From contig LJZQ01000013.1 in NCBI GenBank assembly GCA_001314845.1, forward strand, positions 30,683-94,682: DNA of 64,000 nt. The letters are read 5' to 3'. Under the pieces are notes generated by a model that saw only the letters and a program-made list of their open reading frames with translations, was not told the DNA's origin and searched no databases. Positions 17,824 to 27,154 of this stretch are shown here, in pieces. Both the position numbers and the translations under genes were made by a program. The stretch's first letter is position 1; each line of letters starts with the position of its first letter. This stretch comes from Marinobacter excellens HL-55 (GTDB lineage: Bacteria > Pseudomonadota > Gammaproteobacteria > Pseudomonadales > Oleiphilaceae).

Positions 17824-20274
17824 ATGAATGACGAGAACCGCAAAGACTCCCAGGAAGAATTTGAAGAAGACGTTACCGAATACATCGGCAAAGACGAGAA
17901 CAGCAAAAGCCTGGTACTGCCAAAACACTCGATGCCAAGGCGCGTGTATCTGCTACCGGTAACCAACCGCCCGTTTTTTCCGGCGCAAGTGCAGCCGGTA
18001 GTGGTTAATGAAGACCCCTGGCAAGAAACGCTTAAGCGGGTGAGCGAGACCGACCATAAAACCCTTGGCATATGCTTCGTGGAAGAATCGGATTCTGAGT
18101 CCGGCATACCAGGCAGCGACGAGCTGGAAGTGATGGGTTGCGCGGTGAAGGTTCACCACGCCCAGAGCGAAGGCGGCAAGGTTCAGTTTATTGCTCAGGG
18201 CATGCAACGCTTCAAGATCGTTCAGTGGCTGCGCCGCCGGCCGCCCTATCTTGTGGAAGTGGAATACCCGGAGGAGCCGGAAGAGCCGGCGGACGAGCTC
18301 AAGGCTTACACCCTGGCCATCATCGCCGCCATCAAGGAACTGCTGCGCACCAACCCGCTCTACGGCGAGGATGTTAAGCAGTACCTGTCCCGCTTTGGCC
18401 CGGAGGACAGCTCGCCTCTGGCGGATTTTGGCGCCTCCATGACCAGCGCCCCAGGCCGCGAGTTGCAGAATGTACTGGATACGGTGCCGCTGCTCCGACG
18501 CATGGAGCGGGTGCTGTTGCTGATGCGCAAGGAGCAGGAGGTGGCGCGCCTGCAGTCCGAGATCAACGAGGAAGTGAACGAGAAGGTGCAAAAGCACCAG
18601 CGCGAATTCTTCCTGCGTGAACAATTGAAAGTGATCCAGCGGGAGCTGGGTATCGCCAAAGACGATAAGACCGCCGACGTGGAGCGCTTTGAAGAGCGTA
18701 TGGCCAAGCTTAATCCGCCAGCGGCCGTGGTTGAACGGTTCAAAGATGAAATTCAGAAATTGCAGGTGTTAGAGCAAGGCTCACCAGAATATGGCGTTAC
18801 CCGAAATTACCTGGACTGGATCACCCAGGTACCCTGGGGCGTGCATTCCGAAGACCACTTTGATCTGGCTGAAGCCCGCAGGGTTCTGGACCGGGATCAC
18901 GATGGTTTAGGCGATGTGAAAGACCGCATTATCGAGTTTCTGGCCGAAGGCACCTTCAAGGGTGAAGTGAGTGGTTCCATACTGCTGCTGGTGGGCCCAC
19001 CGGGCGTGGGCAAAACCTCAATCGGCCATTCCGTGGCAGACGCCCTGGGCCGGGAGTTTTACCGGTTCAGCGTTGGCGGCATGCGCGACGAAGCCGAAAT
19101 CAAGGGCCATCGCCGCACCTACATCGGCGCTATGCCGGGCAAGTTTGTGCAGGCATTGAAAGATAGCAAGGTGGCCAACCCGGTGATCATGCTGGATGAG
19201 ATCGATAAGATTGGCAGTTCCTACCAGGGCGACCCGGCCTCTGCCCTGCTGGAAACCCTCGACCCGGAACAGAACAAGGACTTTCTCGATCATTATCTGG
19301 ACGTGCGCATGGACCTGTCCAAAGTACTGTTCATCTGCACCGCCAACCAGCTGGATACCATTCCCCGGCCCCTGCTCGACCGGATGGACGTAATTCGCCT
19401 GTCCGGCTACATCGGTGATGAAAAGCTGGCCATTGCCAAGCATCACCTACTGCCGCGACTGCTGAAACGAGCCGGGCTGCTGAAGAAACAACTGAACATT
19501 ACCGACGCGGCTATCCGCCAGATGATTGAGGGTTATGCTCGTGAGGCTGGTGTACGGAATCTGGAAAAACTGCTCCACAAGATCATCCGCAAGGGCATTG
19601 TGAAACTGCTGGAGAACCCGGATGAACCGGTCAAGGTGGGCGTGGCTGATCTGGTGAGCTATCTGGGACAGCCGGCGTTCAAAAAAGAGAAGTCGCTGAA
19701 AGGCACCGGCGTGGTCACCGGCCTGGCCTGGACCGCAATGGGCGGCGCCACCCTGAGCATCGAGGCCTCACGCATTCACACCAGCCAGCGTGGCTTCAAG
19801 CTCACCGGGCAACTGGGCGAGGTGATGCGGGAATCGGCGGAGATTGCCTACAGTTATGTGTCTTCCAACTTGAAGCGTTTTAAAGGCGACCCGACGTTCT
19901 TTGATAAGTCGTTTGTGCACCTGCATGTGCCGGAAGGTGCGACACCCAAAGATGGACCGAGCGCGGGTGTGACCATGGCCACGGCTCTGCTTTCCATTGC
20001 CCGCAAGGAAGCGCCGCAGCAGAATCTGGCCATGACCGGTGAGCTGACATTAACCGGGCAGGTGTTGCCAGTGGGCGGTATTCGGGAAAAAGTGATTGCT
20101 GCGCGGCGGCAGAAGATCAACAACTTGATCCTCCCGGAAGCCAATCGAGGGGATTATGAGGAGTTGCCGGAGTATCTGAAGGAGGGGCTGTCGGTGAATT
20201 TTGCCAAGCACTACAACGATGTGTTTCAGGTGTGTTTTGGCAATAAGCCTAAGCAGGGGTCTAGTGTGCACTAG
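17824..20274 (+). CDS. lon: Lon-type ATP-dependent protease (LonA family; probably the AsrA-like paralogue)
   Basis: 816-aa LonA protease with an N-terminal substrate domain, AAA+ domain (Walker A GPPGVGKT near residue 391, Walker B MLDEIDK) and a C-terminal Ser-Lys protease domain (catalytic S713 in KDGPSAGV, K756 in GGIREKV). The N-terminal segment NRPFFPAQVQPVVV differs from the LPLLPLRDVVVYPH type of housekeeping Lon. The gene is also not next to clpX/hupB. Both suggest the second, stress-linked Lon (AsrA in Pseudomonas). It degrades misfolded and regulatory proteins. It is followed directly by an intrinsic terminator that begins at its stop codon. Confidence 0.93.
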   Translation: MNDENRKDSQEEFEEDVTEYIGKDENSKSLVLPKHSMPRRVYLLPVTNRPFFPAQVQPVVVNEDPWQETLKRVSETDHKTLGICFVEESDSESGIPGSDELEVMGCAVKVHHAQSEGGKVQFIAQGMQRFKIVQWLRRRPPYLVEVEYPEEPEEPADELKAYTLAIIAAIKELLRTNPLYGEDVKQYLSRFGPEDSSPLADFGASMTSAPGRELQNVLDTVPLLRRMERVLLLMRKEQEVARLQSEINEEVNEKVQKHQREFFLREQLKVIQRELGIAKDDKTADVERFEERMAKLNPPAAVVERFKDEIQKLQVLEQGSPEYGVTRNYLDWITQVPWGVHSEDHFDLAEARRVLDRDHDGLGDVKDRIIEFLAEGTFKGEVSGSILLLVGPPGVGKTSIGHSVADALGREFYRFSVGGMRDEAEIKGHRRTYIGAMPGKFVQALKDSKVANPVIMLDEIDKIGSSYQGDPASALLETLDPEQNKDFLDHYLDVRMDLSKVLFICTANQLDTIPRPLLDRMDVIRLSGYIGDEKLAIAKHHLLPRLLKRAGLLKKQLNITDAAIRQMIEGYAREAGVRNLEKLLHKIIRKGIVKLLENPDEPVKVGVADLVSYLGQPAFKKEKSLKGTGVVTGLAWTAMGGATLSIEASRIHTSQRGFKLTGQLGEVMRESAEIAYSYVSSNLKRFKGDPTFFDKSFVHLHVPEGATPKDGPSAGVTMATALLSIARKEAPQQNLAMTGELTLTGQVLPVGGIREKVIAARRQKINNLILPEANRGDYEELPEYLKEGLSVNFAKHYNDVFQVCFGNKPKQGSSVH

Positions 20275-20307
20275 GGTCTGTCCCCGAACGGGGACTGACC
20301 CTTTTTT
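20273..20307 (+). terminator. Intrinsic terminator of the Lon-type gene
   Basis: A 13-position stem (20273-20285 with 20290-20302, one T-T mismatch, loop GAAC) is followed by six T. It starts inside the lon stop codon. A second tight palindrome, GGGGTC-A-GACCCC (20353-20365), is in inverse orientation to the outer part of this stem. Confidence 0.88.
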
Positions 20308-20376
20308 ACTTCGCAGGTCTCCCGACTAAGGAGCCCGGTCTGGCAGAAGGGTGGGGTCAGACCCCTTTGGAGCCTG

Positions 20377-20871
20377 CTAGGCTTTTTCTTTCCAGCCGTC
20401 ATCTTTGAGCACGGAGCCTACGGTCAGCAAAGGTGAGGCGTCGATGTCGTCGGCGTTCATCATGTTGGCTACGCGCTGCAGGGAGGCCAGGATCATGGTT
20501 TGCTCCCACTCGGCCAGGTTCTGGAACTTTTCGATAAAGTCCTCCTGCAGGGGGTTGGGCGCGCGGGCCAAGAGGTCTGCGCCGTCTTCCGTCAGGTGAG
20601 CGTGTACTTTGCGCTTGTCTTTGGTGCTGCGCACCCGGTAAACCAGCTTGCGCAGTTCCAGCCGGTCCAGGATTGTGGTGACCGTGGCCTGGCTGAGGCT
20701 AACATTTTCGGCGATGGTGCCGATCGTCACCTCACCCAGATCCCTGATGGTGCGCATGATTAACAACTGCGGCCCGGTCAGGCCTGCGTGCTTGCTCAAT
20801 CGCTTGGAATGCAGATCCGTTGCCCGGATCACCCGCCGAAGTGCTACCAGCACCTGTTCATAGTTTTTCAC
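20377..20871 (-). CDS. MarR-family transcriptional regulator (EctR-like subgroup)
   Basis: 164-aa winged-helix regulator. The recognition region LSQATVTTILDRLELRKLV and the wing segment STKDKRKVHAHLTEDG are typical of MarR. The opening VLVALRRVIRATDLHSKRL and the LQRVANMMNADDIDASPLL tail resemble the subgroup that includes the ectoine regulator EctR1, but no ect genes are nearby, so the target is unknown. The start codon is GTG at 20871, with GGAG 7 nt upstream. A perfect 19-bp palindrome at 20902-20920 just upstream suggests autoregulation, possibly with the divergent TPR gene. Confidence 0.9.
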   Translation of the reverse strand: MKNYEQVLVALRRVIRATDLHSKRLSKHAGLTGPQLLIMRTIRDLGEVTIGTIAENVSLSQATVTTILDRLELRKLVYRVRSTKDKRKVHAHLTEDGADLLARAPNPLQEDFIEKFQNLAEWEQTMILASLQRVANMMNADDIDASPLLTVGSVLKDDGWKEKA

Positions 20872-20901
20872 ACGACCGCTCCAGAGTGGCTATTTACTTA
20901 T

Positions 20902-20920
20902 ACCTCTAATTATTAGAGGT
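20902..20920. promoter_or_regulatory. Candidate MarR operator
   Basis: ACCTCTAATTATTAGAGGT is a perfect 8-3-8 palindrome, 30 bp upstream of the marR-type GTG start. The size and symmetry fit a MarR dimer. It could control both the regulator and the divergent TPR gene at 21071. Confidence 0.7.
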
Positions 20921-21070
20921 CTTTGCTCTGGCGAATGCAAGTGGGCAGTACTACCTAACGTGCGTTGCGCGCTCCGGTGCGACTGCCACTTACGTTTATG
21001 CAGCATTATTTCTGCCAGACACTATGCTAAGGTCACGCCCTTGCCATTCACCCAAAGACGGAAACGGTTG

Positions 21071-21982
21071 ATGATCAGGTATTACCTTGCGTTCGTTCTT
21101 GCCCTTGCCACGGCCGGTGGCGTTCACGCTCATCAGCAGCAGCTCGGTCCGGATAAAGAGCTGACTCCTGAAGACGTGGAGAACAGAATCAGAACCCAGG
21201 AAAAGCCCATGTACACGCCCTTTGTGGAGCTTTACCTGCTGGAAGAAACCAAGGCGATTCGCAAGGAGATGCAAGACACCCGCGCAGAACTAATCGAAAA
21301 AGTGGTCGAGAAAGAGTTGTCTGTGGCCGACAAAACCATGTCTTACGCCGCCGACACAGTGACCTATTTCTTCTACCTGATTGCCGGTGCCACCTCCATA
21401 CTCGTGGTCATCGGCTGGAATTCCATCCGCGACATGCGCAACCAGCTCACCAGCCTGGCTGAAAAGCGGGTTAACGAACTGGTGGTGGAATATGAAACTC
21501 GGCTGAAGTTCATCGAAGAACAATTGCAGCAGAAATCCGAGATTATTCACCAGAACCAGGCTGACATTGAACGCACTAACGAAGTGCACGCGCTCTGGTT
21601 GAAGGCAAGCCAGGAAACGTCCCACCAAAACAAGATTACGGCTTACGACCAGATTCTGGACCTACGCCCGGACGATGTGGAAGCGCTCAGCTATAAAGCA
21701 GACGCCGTGCTGGAGATCCGCGAACCCCTGTGGGCCATCAGCCTGTGCCAGCGCGCGCTCAAACTGGCGCCGGATAACGGCCATGCCCTGTACCAGCTGG
21801 CTTGCGCCTACGCTGAGATTGGTCGCTGGGAAGACGCCATCAGCACGCTGGCGAAAGCGCTGGAAATCTCCGAAGCGTACCGGGACGACGCCTCTGTAGA
21901 CCCAAGTTTCACGCAACTGCACGAACATGAAAGTTTCAGGAGTCTCGTCTTTATTGACCAGGACGACAGCACGGACGCGTAA
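21071..21982 (+). CDS. Membrane-anchored TPR protein, unknown function
   Basis: 303-aa protein. It has a likely signal peptide (residues 1-20, GGVHA-HQQQ), a periplasmic stretch, a transmembrane helix at about 97-117, a charged coiled coil at about 120-170, and two or three TPR-like repeats at about 180-270 (including AISLCQRALKLAPDNGHALYQ). The topology would put the TPRs in the cytoplasm. The start at 21071 is chosen because it gives the signal peptide; the site before it (ACGGA) is weak. It is divergent from the MarR gene and precedes livK by 160 bp. No family with known function is recognised; a scaffold role is a guess. Confidence 0.75.
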   Translation: MIRYYLAFVLALATAGGVHAHQQQLGPDKELTPEDVENRIRTQEKPMYTPFVELYLLEETKAIRKEMQDTRAELIEKVVEKELSVADKTMSYAADTVTYFFYLIAGATSILVVIGWNSIRDMRNQLTSLAEKRVNELVVEYETRLKFIEEQLQQKSEIIHQNQADIERTNEVHALWLKASQETSHQNKITAYDQILDLRPDDVEALSYKADAVLEIREPLWAISLCQRALKLAPDNGHALYQLACAYAEIGRWEDAISTLAKALEISEAYRDDASVDPSFTQLHEHESFRSLVFIDQDDSTDA

Positions 21983-22059
21983 CGTCACAGAGACCGGCAC
22001 AGAGCTTGCTTACTCGTTCACGAGCAGCAATTTTGTGTTCCGGAGCCACCTGGCCTGAT

Positions 22060-22074
22060 CTGCTTGACAAGCAG
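22060..22074. promoter_or_regulatory. Palindrome overlapping a consensus -35 upstream of livK
   Basis: CTGCTTGACAAGCAG is a perfect 7-1-7 palindrome and contains TTGACA (22064-22069). A -10 is less clear, with T-rich sequence at 22087-22097. It lies 69 bp before the livK start. This may be an operator for nutrient control of the Liv operon. Confidence 0.55.
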
Positions 22075-22142
22075 CGGACTGTGGTGTTTGTTTAATTCTC
22101 TGAGAACATAACAATAACCCTGATTTGAACAGGAATAACATA

Positions 22143-23255
22143 ATGAAAACGTCCGTTAAGAAACTCGCTCTCGCTGTAGGTGCCTCCGCCGCTCTCATGG
22201 CCGCCGGTCAGGCCGCCGCTGAGATTCGTATTGGTATTGCCGGGCCAATGACCGGCCCCGTTGCTCAGTACGGTGATATGCAGTTCTCGGGTGCGCGCAT
22301 GGCCATTGAACGCATCAACGCCGCCGGCGGTGTTATGGGTGAGCAACTCGTGGGTGTTGAAGTAGATGATGTTTGCGATCCCAAGCAGGCCGTGACCGTT
22401 GCCAACCGATTGGTCAATCAAGGCGTTCAATATGTGGTCGGTCACCTGTGCTCCAGCTCGACTCAGCCGGCATCTGATATCTATGAAGACGAAGGCATTC
22501 TGATGATCACTCCGGCATCCACCAGCCCGGAAATCTCTCAGCGCGGATATGAGCTGTTGTTCCGCACCATCGGTCTGGACAGCATGCAGGGACCGGTCGC
22601 CGGAAATTACATCGTCAGCCAGAATCCGAATCGGGTCGCCGTTATTCACGACAAACAGCAGTACGGTGAAGGTATCGCCACAGCGGTCCGCGACACCCTG
22701 CGTGATGCCGGTGTTGAAGTCGCCATGTTTGAAGGCATCACCGCTGGCGACAAAGACTTTTCGTCACTGGTCACCAAAATCAAACAAGCCAACGTGGATT
22801 TCGTGTATTACGGAGGCTACCACCCGGAGCTGGGGCTGATTCTGCGCCAGGCCCGCCAGGCGGACGTTTCGTCGAAATTCATGGGACCTGAAGGCGTCGG
22901 CAACAAAGACATCAACACCATTGCCGGTGAATCTGCAGAAGGACTGCTGGTCACCCTGCCACCAAGCTTTGATGAAAAGCCGGAAAACCAGGACCTGGTC
23001 GCCGCCTTTGAAGCCAAAGGTGAAGACACCTCCGGTCCGTTCGTGTTGACCTCCTACGCCGCCGTTCAGCTGATTGCTGATGGCATTGAGCAGGCCGGTT
23101 CACAAGATCCGTTTGAAGTCGCCAAAGCACTGAGAGCCGGTACTTTTGAAACGCCGATCGGCACCGTTCAGTTTGACCAGGCCGGGGATATGGAATCCTT
23201 CGAGTTCGTGGTTTACGAATGGCATTCAGATGGCAGCAAAACTTCAGTAAACTGA
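22143..23255 (+). CDS. livK: Branched-chain amino acid ABC transporter, periplasmic binding protein
   Basis: 370-aa type-I periplasmic binding protein. The signal peptide covers residues 1-26 (GQAAA-EIRIG). The mature start RIGIAGPMTGPVAQYG, the VVGHLCSSSTQPASDIY ligand loop and YGEGIATAVRD are typical of LivJ/LivK. AGGA lies 8 nt before the ATG at 22143. It is the first gene of livKHMGF, and a hairpin with a T-tail (23287-23323) between it and livH would let more binding protein than permease be made. Leu/Ile/Val is the likely ligand, but close relatives bind other amino acids. Confidence 0.93.
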   Translation: MKTSVKKLALAVGASAALMAAGQAAAEIRIGIAGPMTGPVAQYGDMQFSGARMAIERINAAGGVMGEQLVGVEVDDVCDPKQAVTVANRLVNQGVQYVVGHLCSSSTQPASDIYEDEGILMITPASTSPEISQRGYELLFRTIGLDSMQGPVAGNYIVSQNPNRVAVIHDKQQYGEGIATAVRDTLRDAGVEVAMFEGITAGDKDFSSLVTKIKQANVDFVYYGGYHPELGLILRQARQADVSSKFMGPEGVGNKDINTIAGESAEGLLVTLPPSFDEKPENQDLVAAFEAKGEDTSGPFVLTSYAAVQLIADGIEQAGSQDPFEVAKALRAGTFETPIGTVQFDQAGDMESFEFVVYEWHSDGSKTSVN

Positions 23256-23286
23256 GCCAAAATCGTTAACAAACGGTAATTATGAG

Positions 23287-23323
23287 AACACCTTCCCACC
23301 GCAACCCGGGGGAAGGTGTTTTT
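23287..23323 (+). terminator. Partial terminator between livK and livH
   Basis: An 11-bp stem (AACACCTTCCC at 23287-23297 with its complement at 23310-23320) is followed by TTT. It lies 31 bp after livK and about 90 bp before livH. It likely gives polar attenuation within the operon. Confidence 0.8.
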
Positions 23324-23413
23324 CTGGGCTTCTGCTGACCGCTTTGCTACCCGCCGGACACCCCGGCAAAGGTACAAGGAGTGCGGTCAGCGGGCACTTG
23401 GAGTTCCATACTG

Positions 23414-24337
23414 ATGCAAGACCTCCTCTACTTTTCTCAACAGCTCATCAATGGGCTGACGATCGGGAGCACCTATGCCCTGATCGCCATCGGTTACACC
23501 ATGGTTTACGGCATCATCGGCATGATCAATTTTGCCCATGGTGAGATTTACATGATCGGTGCCTACACTGCACTGATTGCCATTACCGGACTGGCCACCC
23601 TCGGGGTCGCCTGGTTGCCGTTAATACTGCTCGTGGCACTGCTCTGCGCGATAATTGTCTCAAGCTCTATGGGCTGGGCCGTGGAGCGAGTTGCCTACCG
23701 ACCGGTGCGTGGTCGGCACCGCCTGATCCCGCTGATCTCCGCCATCGGCATGTCCATTTTTTTGCAGAACTATGTTCATCTGGCGCAGGGTTCCCGCAAC
23801 ATTGGTTTTCCGGCGCTGATTGACGGCAGCTTCCGCTTTGGCAGCAGCGAGGGTTTCCAGTTGTCACTCTCCTACATGCAGATCACGATTTTCATCACCA
23901 CGCTTATCTGCATGATCGTGCTATCTCTGTTTATTTCCCGCTCCCGAATCGGTCGCGCATGCCGGGCGGTTTCTCAGGATCTGGGCATGGCCAATCTGCT
24001 CGGTATTGACACCAACCGCATCATCTCCGCGACCTTTATTATTGGCGCTGCGCTGGCGGCGGTGGCCGGACTTTTACTGGGAATGTATTACGGCTCGGTT
24101 GATCCGCTGTTTGGTTTTATCGCCGGTCTCAAGGCATTCACTGCAGCAGTGCTTGGCGGCATTGGCAGCATCCCAGGCGCCATGCTCGGTGGCCTGATTC
24201 TGGGCGTGGCGGAAAGTATGACCTCTGGCTACCTGAGCGGCGAGTACAAAGATGTGGTGGCGTTCAGCCTGCTGATTCTGATCCTGTTGTTCAAACCCAC
24301 CGGACTGCTGGGCAAACCGGAGGTTGAGAAGATCTGA
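23414..24337 (+). CDS. livH: Branched-chain amino acid ABC transporter permease LivH
   Basis: 307-aa inner-membrane permease with about eight hydrophobic segments. [22 protein letters not shown] and [14 protein letters not shown] at the N-terminus and [20 protein letters not shown] near residue 235 are LivH signatures. The last, with the EAA-like loop, contacts the ATPases. The ATG at 23414 matches family length (308 aa in E. coli); the upstream codons are not needed. Its stop TGA overlaps the livM ATG by one base, which points to translational coupling. Confidence 0.95.
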   Translation: MQDLLYFSQQLINGLTIGSTYALIAIGYTMVYGIIGMINFAHGEIYMIGAYTALIAITGLATLGVAWLPLILLVALLCAIIVSSSMGWAVERVAYRPVRGRHRLIPLISAIGMSIFLQNYVHLAQGSRNIGFPALIDGSFRFGSSEGFQLSLSYMQITIFITTLICMIVLSLFISRSRIGRACRAVSQDLGMANLLGIDTNRIISATFIIGAALAAVAGLLLGMYYGSVDPLFGFIAGLKAFTAAVLGGIGSIPGAMLGGLILGVAESMTSGYLSGEYKDVVAFSLLILILLFKPTGLLGKPEVEKI

Positions 24338-25608
24338 TGATTGCACACAACTTTAAACACGCCCTGTTTTGCGCCGTGGTCACTATGGTGGTCGCCTACC
24401 CTATCCTGGGCCTCAACCTGGTTGCCCGGGGCACTCGGGTTGGCCTTGAAGGCGCCGATACCACCACCCTGGTGGCCATTTTTGTCGCGGCGGTGGTGGT
24501 CTTCGCCTTTCAACTTTACCGAGACACCCTGATGGCGGCCTTGGGTAAATTGCCCAAGCTAAACCCCCTCGCCCACCGGGAACCCATGCCCCAGGCCAAA
24601 CGGGTCAAAATGGAATCCTGGATACTGACGGGCATCATCGTGCTGGCGCTGTTCTGGCCATTCTTCGTATCCCGTGGCTCGGTTGATCTGGCCACACTGG
24701 TTCTGATCTACGTGATGCTGGCATTAGGGCTGAACGTGGTGGTTGGCCTGGCCGGCTTGCTAGACCTGGGCTACGTCGCTTTCTACGCGGTCGGCGCCTA
24801 CACCTTCGCGCTGCTGTCACAATACATGGGCATTTCGTTCTGGATGGCTTTGCCTCTGGGCGCCTTGTTGGCAGCTTTGTTTGGCCTGGTACTGGGCTTT
24901 CCGGTGTTGCGATTACGGGGAGACTATCTGGCCATCGTCACACTGGGCTTTGGCGAGATCATCCGTATTCTGCTAAACAACTGGACCGCCGTCACGGGTG
25001 GCCCGAACGGCATCGGCGGCATTCCGGAGCCGACGCTGTTCGGCATGGAGTTCGGCCGGCGGGTAAAGGAAGAAGGCAACACCTCGTTCCACGAAACTTT
25101 CGGCATTGCCTACAGCGGCGAACATAAGGTGATTTTTCTCTATCTGATTGCGCTTGTTCTGGCCGTTATTACCGCACTGGTTATACGCCGCCTGATGCGT
25201 ATGCCCGTCGGCCGGGCCTGGGAAGCCCTGCGAGAAGATGAAATCGCCGCCCGCTCTCTGGGGCTGAGCCGCACCGCGGTCAAACTGTCTGCGTTTACCA
25301 TTGGCGCTTTCTTTGCCGGGTTTGCCGGCACCGTGTTTGCCTCCAAGCAGGGGTTCATCAGCCCCGAGTCTTTTGTGTTCCTTGAGTCGGCCATCATTCT
25401 GGCCATTGTGGTGTTAGGCGGCATGGGCTCCCAGCTCGGTGTGGTGCTGGCGGCCATTGCGGTCACCATACTGCCGGAGCTCGCCCGTGAGTTTTCAGAC
25501 TACCGCATGCTGGTGTTCGGTGCGGCGATGGTGCTGATGATGGTCTGGCGGCCACAAGGCCTGATGCCCATGCGCCGGGCTCATATTGAACTCAAAAGGC
25601 AGGAGTGA
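24337..25608 (+). CDS. livM: Branched-chain amino acid ABC transporter permease LivM
   Basis: 423-aa permease with an extended N-terminus (two extra membrane segments before residue 100), as in E. coli LivM (425 aa). The family motif [22 protein letters not shown] and the loop [17 protein letters not shown] are present, followed by [17 protein letters not shown]. It starts within the livH stop (TGATG) and ends overlapping or abutting livG. It forms a heterodimeric channel with LivH. Confidence 0.95.
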   Translation: MIAHNFKHALFCAVVTMVVAYPILGLNLVARGTRVGLEGADTTTLVAIFVAAVVVFAFQLYRDTLMAALGKLPKLNPLAHREPMPQAKRVKMESWILTGIIVLALFWPFFVSRGSVDLATLVLIYVMLALGLNVVVGLAGLLDLGYVAFYAVGAYTFALLSQYMGISFWMALPLGALLAALFGLVLGFPVLRLRGDYLAIVTLGFGEIIRILLNNWTAVTGGPNGIGGIPEPTLFGMEFGRRVKEEGNTSFHETFGIAYSGEHKVIFLYLIALVLAVITALVIRRLMRMPVGRAWEALREDEIAARSLGLSRTAVKLSAFTIGAFFAGFAGTVFASKQGFISPESFVFLESAIILAIVVLGGMGSQLGVVLAAIAVTILPELAREFSDYRMLVFGAAMVLMMVWRPQGLMPMRRAHIELKRQE

Positions 25609-25613
25609 CAGAC

Positions 25614-26369
25614 ATGTTAGATGTACAAAATCTGTCCATGCGCTTCGGCGGCCTGCTGGCAGTGGACCAAGTCAGCCTCGACGTCCAGGAGCATGAGATT
25701 GTCTCCGTTATCGGGCCAAACGGGGCCGGTAAAACCACGGTATTCAACTGCCTGAGCGGCTTTTACACGCCGACCGGGGGCAAGATTGTTTTCGAGGGGC
25801 AAGAGGTACAGGGCAAACCGGATTACAAGATCTCCCGGTTGGGCATGGTCCGCACTTTCCAGCATGTGCGCCTTTTCAACCAGATGAGCGTGGTTGAAAA
25901 CCTGCTGGTGGCCCAGCACCGACACCTGAACACCAACCTGCTGTCTGGATTGATCAAGACGCCCAACTACCGGGAGCGTGAGCAAAAATCCCTGGATCGG
26001 GCGGCTTACTGGCTGGACCGCGTTGGCCTTCTGGACCTGGCCAATCGCGATGCAGGCAATCTGGCCTACGGCCAGCAAAGGCGTCTGGAGATCGCCCGGT
26101 GCATGGTCACCGAGCCGAAGCTGCTGATGCTGGATGAGCCGGCCGCAGGCCTGAACCCGGCGGAAACCAAAAATCTCAACCAGCTGATCGTCAGTCTGAA
26201 AGAGGACTACCACGTGTCTGTTCTGCTGATCGAACACGACATGAGTCTGGTGATGGATATTTCCGACCGAATTACCGTGATCAATCAGGGCCGCCCCCTG
26301 GCCAGCGGTACCCCAAGCGAAGTCCGTGAGAACGACGACGTGATCAAAGCTTATCTGGGCGAGGCCTGA
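25614..26369 (+). CDS. livG: Branched-chain amino acid ABC transporter ATPase LivG
   Basis: ABC ATPase (251 aa from ATG 25614). Walker A is GPNGAGKT, the signature region is LAYGQQRRLEIARC, Walker B is LLMLDEPAAGLNP, and the switch histidine is in LLIEHDMSL. The insert HRHLNTNLLSGL... is typical of LivG. ATG 25614 is chosen for AGGAG at 8 nt; GTG at 25605, overlapping livM by 4 bp, is a possible start that would add three residues. Confidence 0.95.
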   Translation: MLDVQNLSMRFGGLLAVDQVSLDVQEHEIVSVIGPNGAGKTTVFNCLSGFYTPTGGKIVFEGQEVQGKPDYKISRLGMVRTFQHVRLFNQMSVVENLLVAQHRHLNTNLLSGLIKTPNYREREQKSLDRAAYWLDRVGLLDLANRDAGNLAYGQQRRLEIARCMVTEPKLLMLDEPAAGLNPAETKNLNQLIVSLKEDYHVSVLLIEHDMSLVMDISDRITVINQGRPLASGTPSEVRENDDVIKAYLGEA

Positions 26370-26378
26370 GGAAAAACC

Positions 26379-27080
26379 ATGCTAGTACTGGAAAACGTTC
26401 ACACCCATTACGGCAAGATCGAGGCGTTGCATGGGGTTTCTGTTGAAGTTAACCAAGGCGAGATCGTGTCATTGATCGGCGCCAACGGGGCCGGCAAAAC
26501 CACTCTGCTGATGACGGTTTGTGGCAACCCCCAGGCCAGTGCCGGCCGCATCATCCTTGAGGGTAAGGATATCACCAACGAAGCCACCTCCAACATCATG
26601 CGCTCGGGCATTGCCATTGTGCCGGAAGGACGCCGAGTCTTCTCCGGCCTCACTGTTGAAGAAAACCTGCACATGGGTGGATTTTTCAACACCAAAGCTG
26701 AAATCCGCAAAAGCCTGGAACATGTCTACGAGCTGTTCCCGCGCCTGAAAGAGCGGGAGCACCAGCGTGCCGGCACCATGTCTGGCGGCGAACAGCAAAT
26801 GCTGGCGATTGGCCGTGCATTGATGAGCAAACCCAGAATGATCATTCTGGACGAACCATCGCTGGGACTGGCACCTATCATCATCCAGCAGATCTTCCAG
26901 ATCATCGGTCACCTGAGGGAAGAAGGCATTACCGTGTTTCTGGTCGAGCAGAATGCTCACCAGGCACTGAATCTGGCGGATCGGGGCTATGTGCTGGAAA
27001 CGGGGCGCATCCGGCTGCACGACACCGGCAAGAACCTGCTGGCTAATCCGGAAGTGCGGGAGGCGTACCTCGGAGGGTGA
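26379..27080 (+). CDS. livF: Branched-chain amino acid ABC transporter ATPase LivF
   Basis: 233-aa ABC ATPase that pairs with LivG. Walker A is GANGAGKT, the signature region is MSGGEQQMLAIGRAL, Walker B is MIILDEPSLGLAP, and the switch region is FLVEQNAHQAL. The sequence IAIVPEGRRVFSGLTVEENL is a LivF hallmark. GAGG precedes the ATG by 7-8 nt, and the gene starts 9 bp after the livG stop. It is the last gene of the operon, followed by a clear terminator. Confidence 0.96.
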   Translation: MLVLENVHTHYGKIEALHGVSVEVNQGEIVSLIGANGAGKTTLLMTVCGNPQASAGRIILEGKDITNEATSNIMRSGIAIVPEGRRVFSGLTVEENLHMGGFFNTKAEIRKSLEHVYELFPRLKEREHQRAGTMSGGEQQMLAIGRALMSKPRMIILDEPSLGLAPIIIQQIFQIIGHLREEGITVFLVEQNAHQALNLADRGYVLETGRIRLHDTGKNLLANPEVREAYLGG

Positions 27081-27100
27081 CAATCATCGGAAAACAAAAA

Positions 27101-27134
27101 GCCGGAGCGGTATAAACCTGCTCCGGCTTTTTTT
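27101..27134 (+). terminator. Terminator of the liv operon
   Basis: An 8-bp stem GCCGGAGC (27101-27108) with GCTCCGGC (27120-27127) is followed by seven T. It may also work for the convergent lipoprotein gene, because runs of A precede it. Confidence 0.92.
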
Positions 27135-27154
27135 CAGGCCAATATCAAGGAGCG

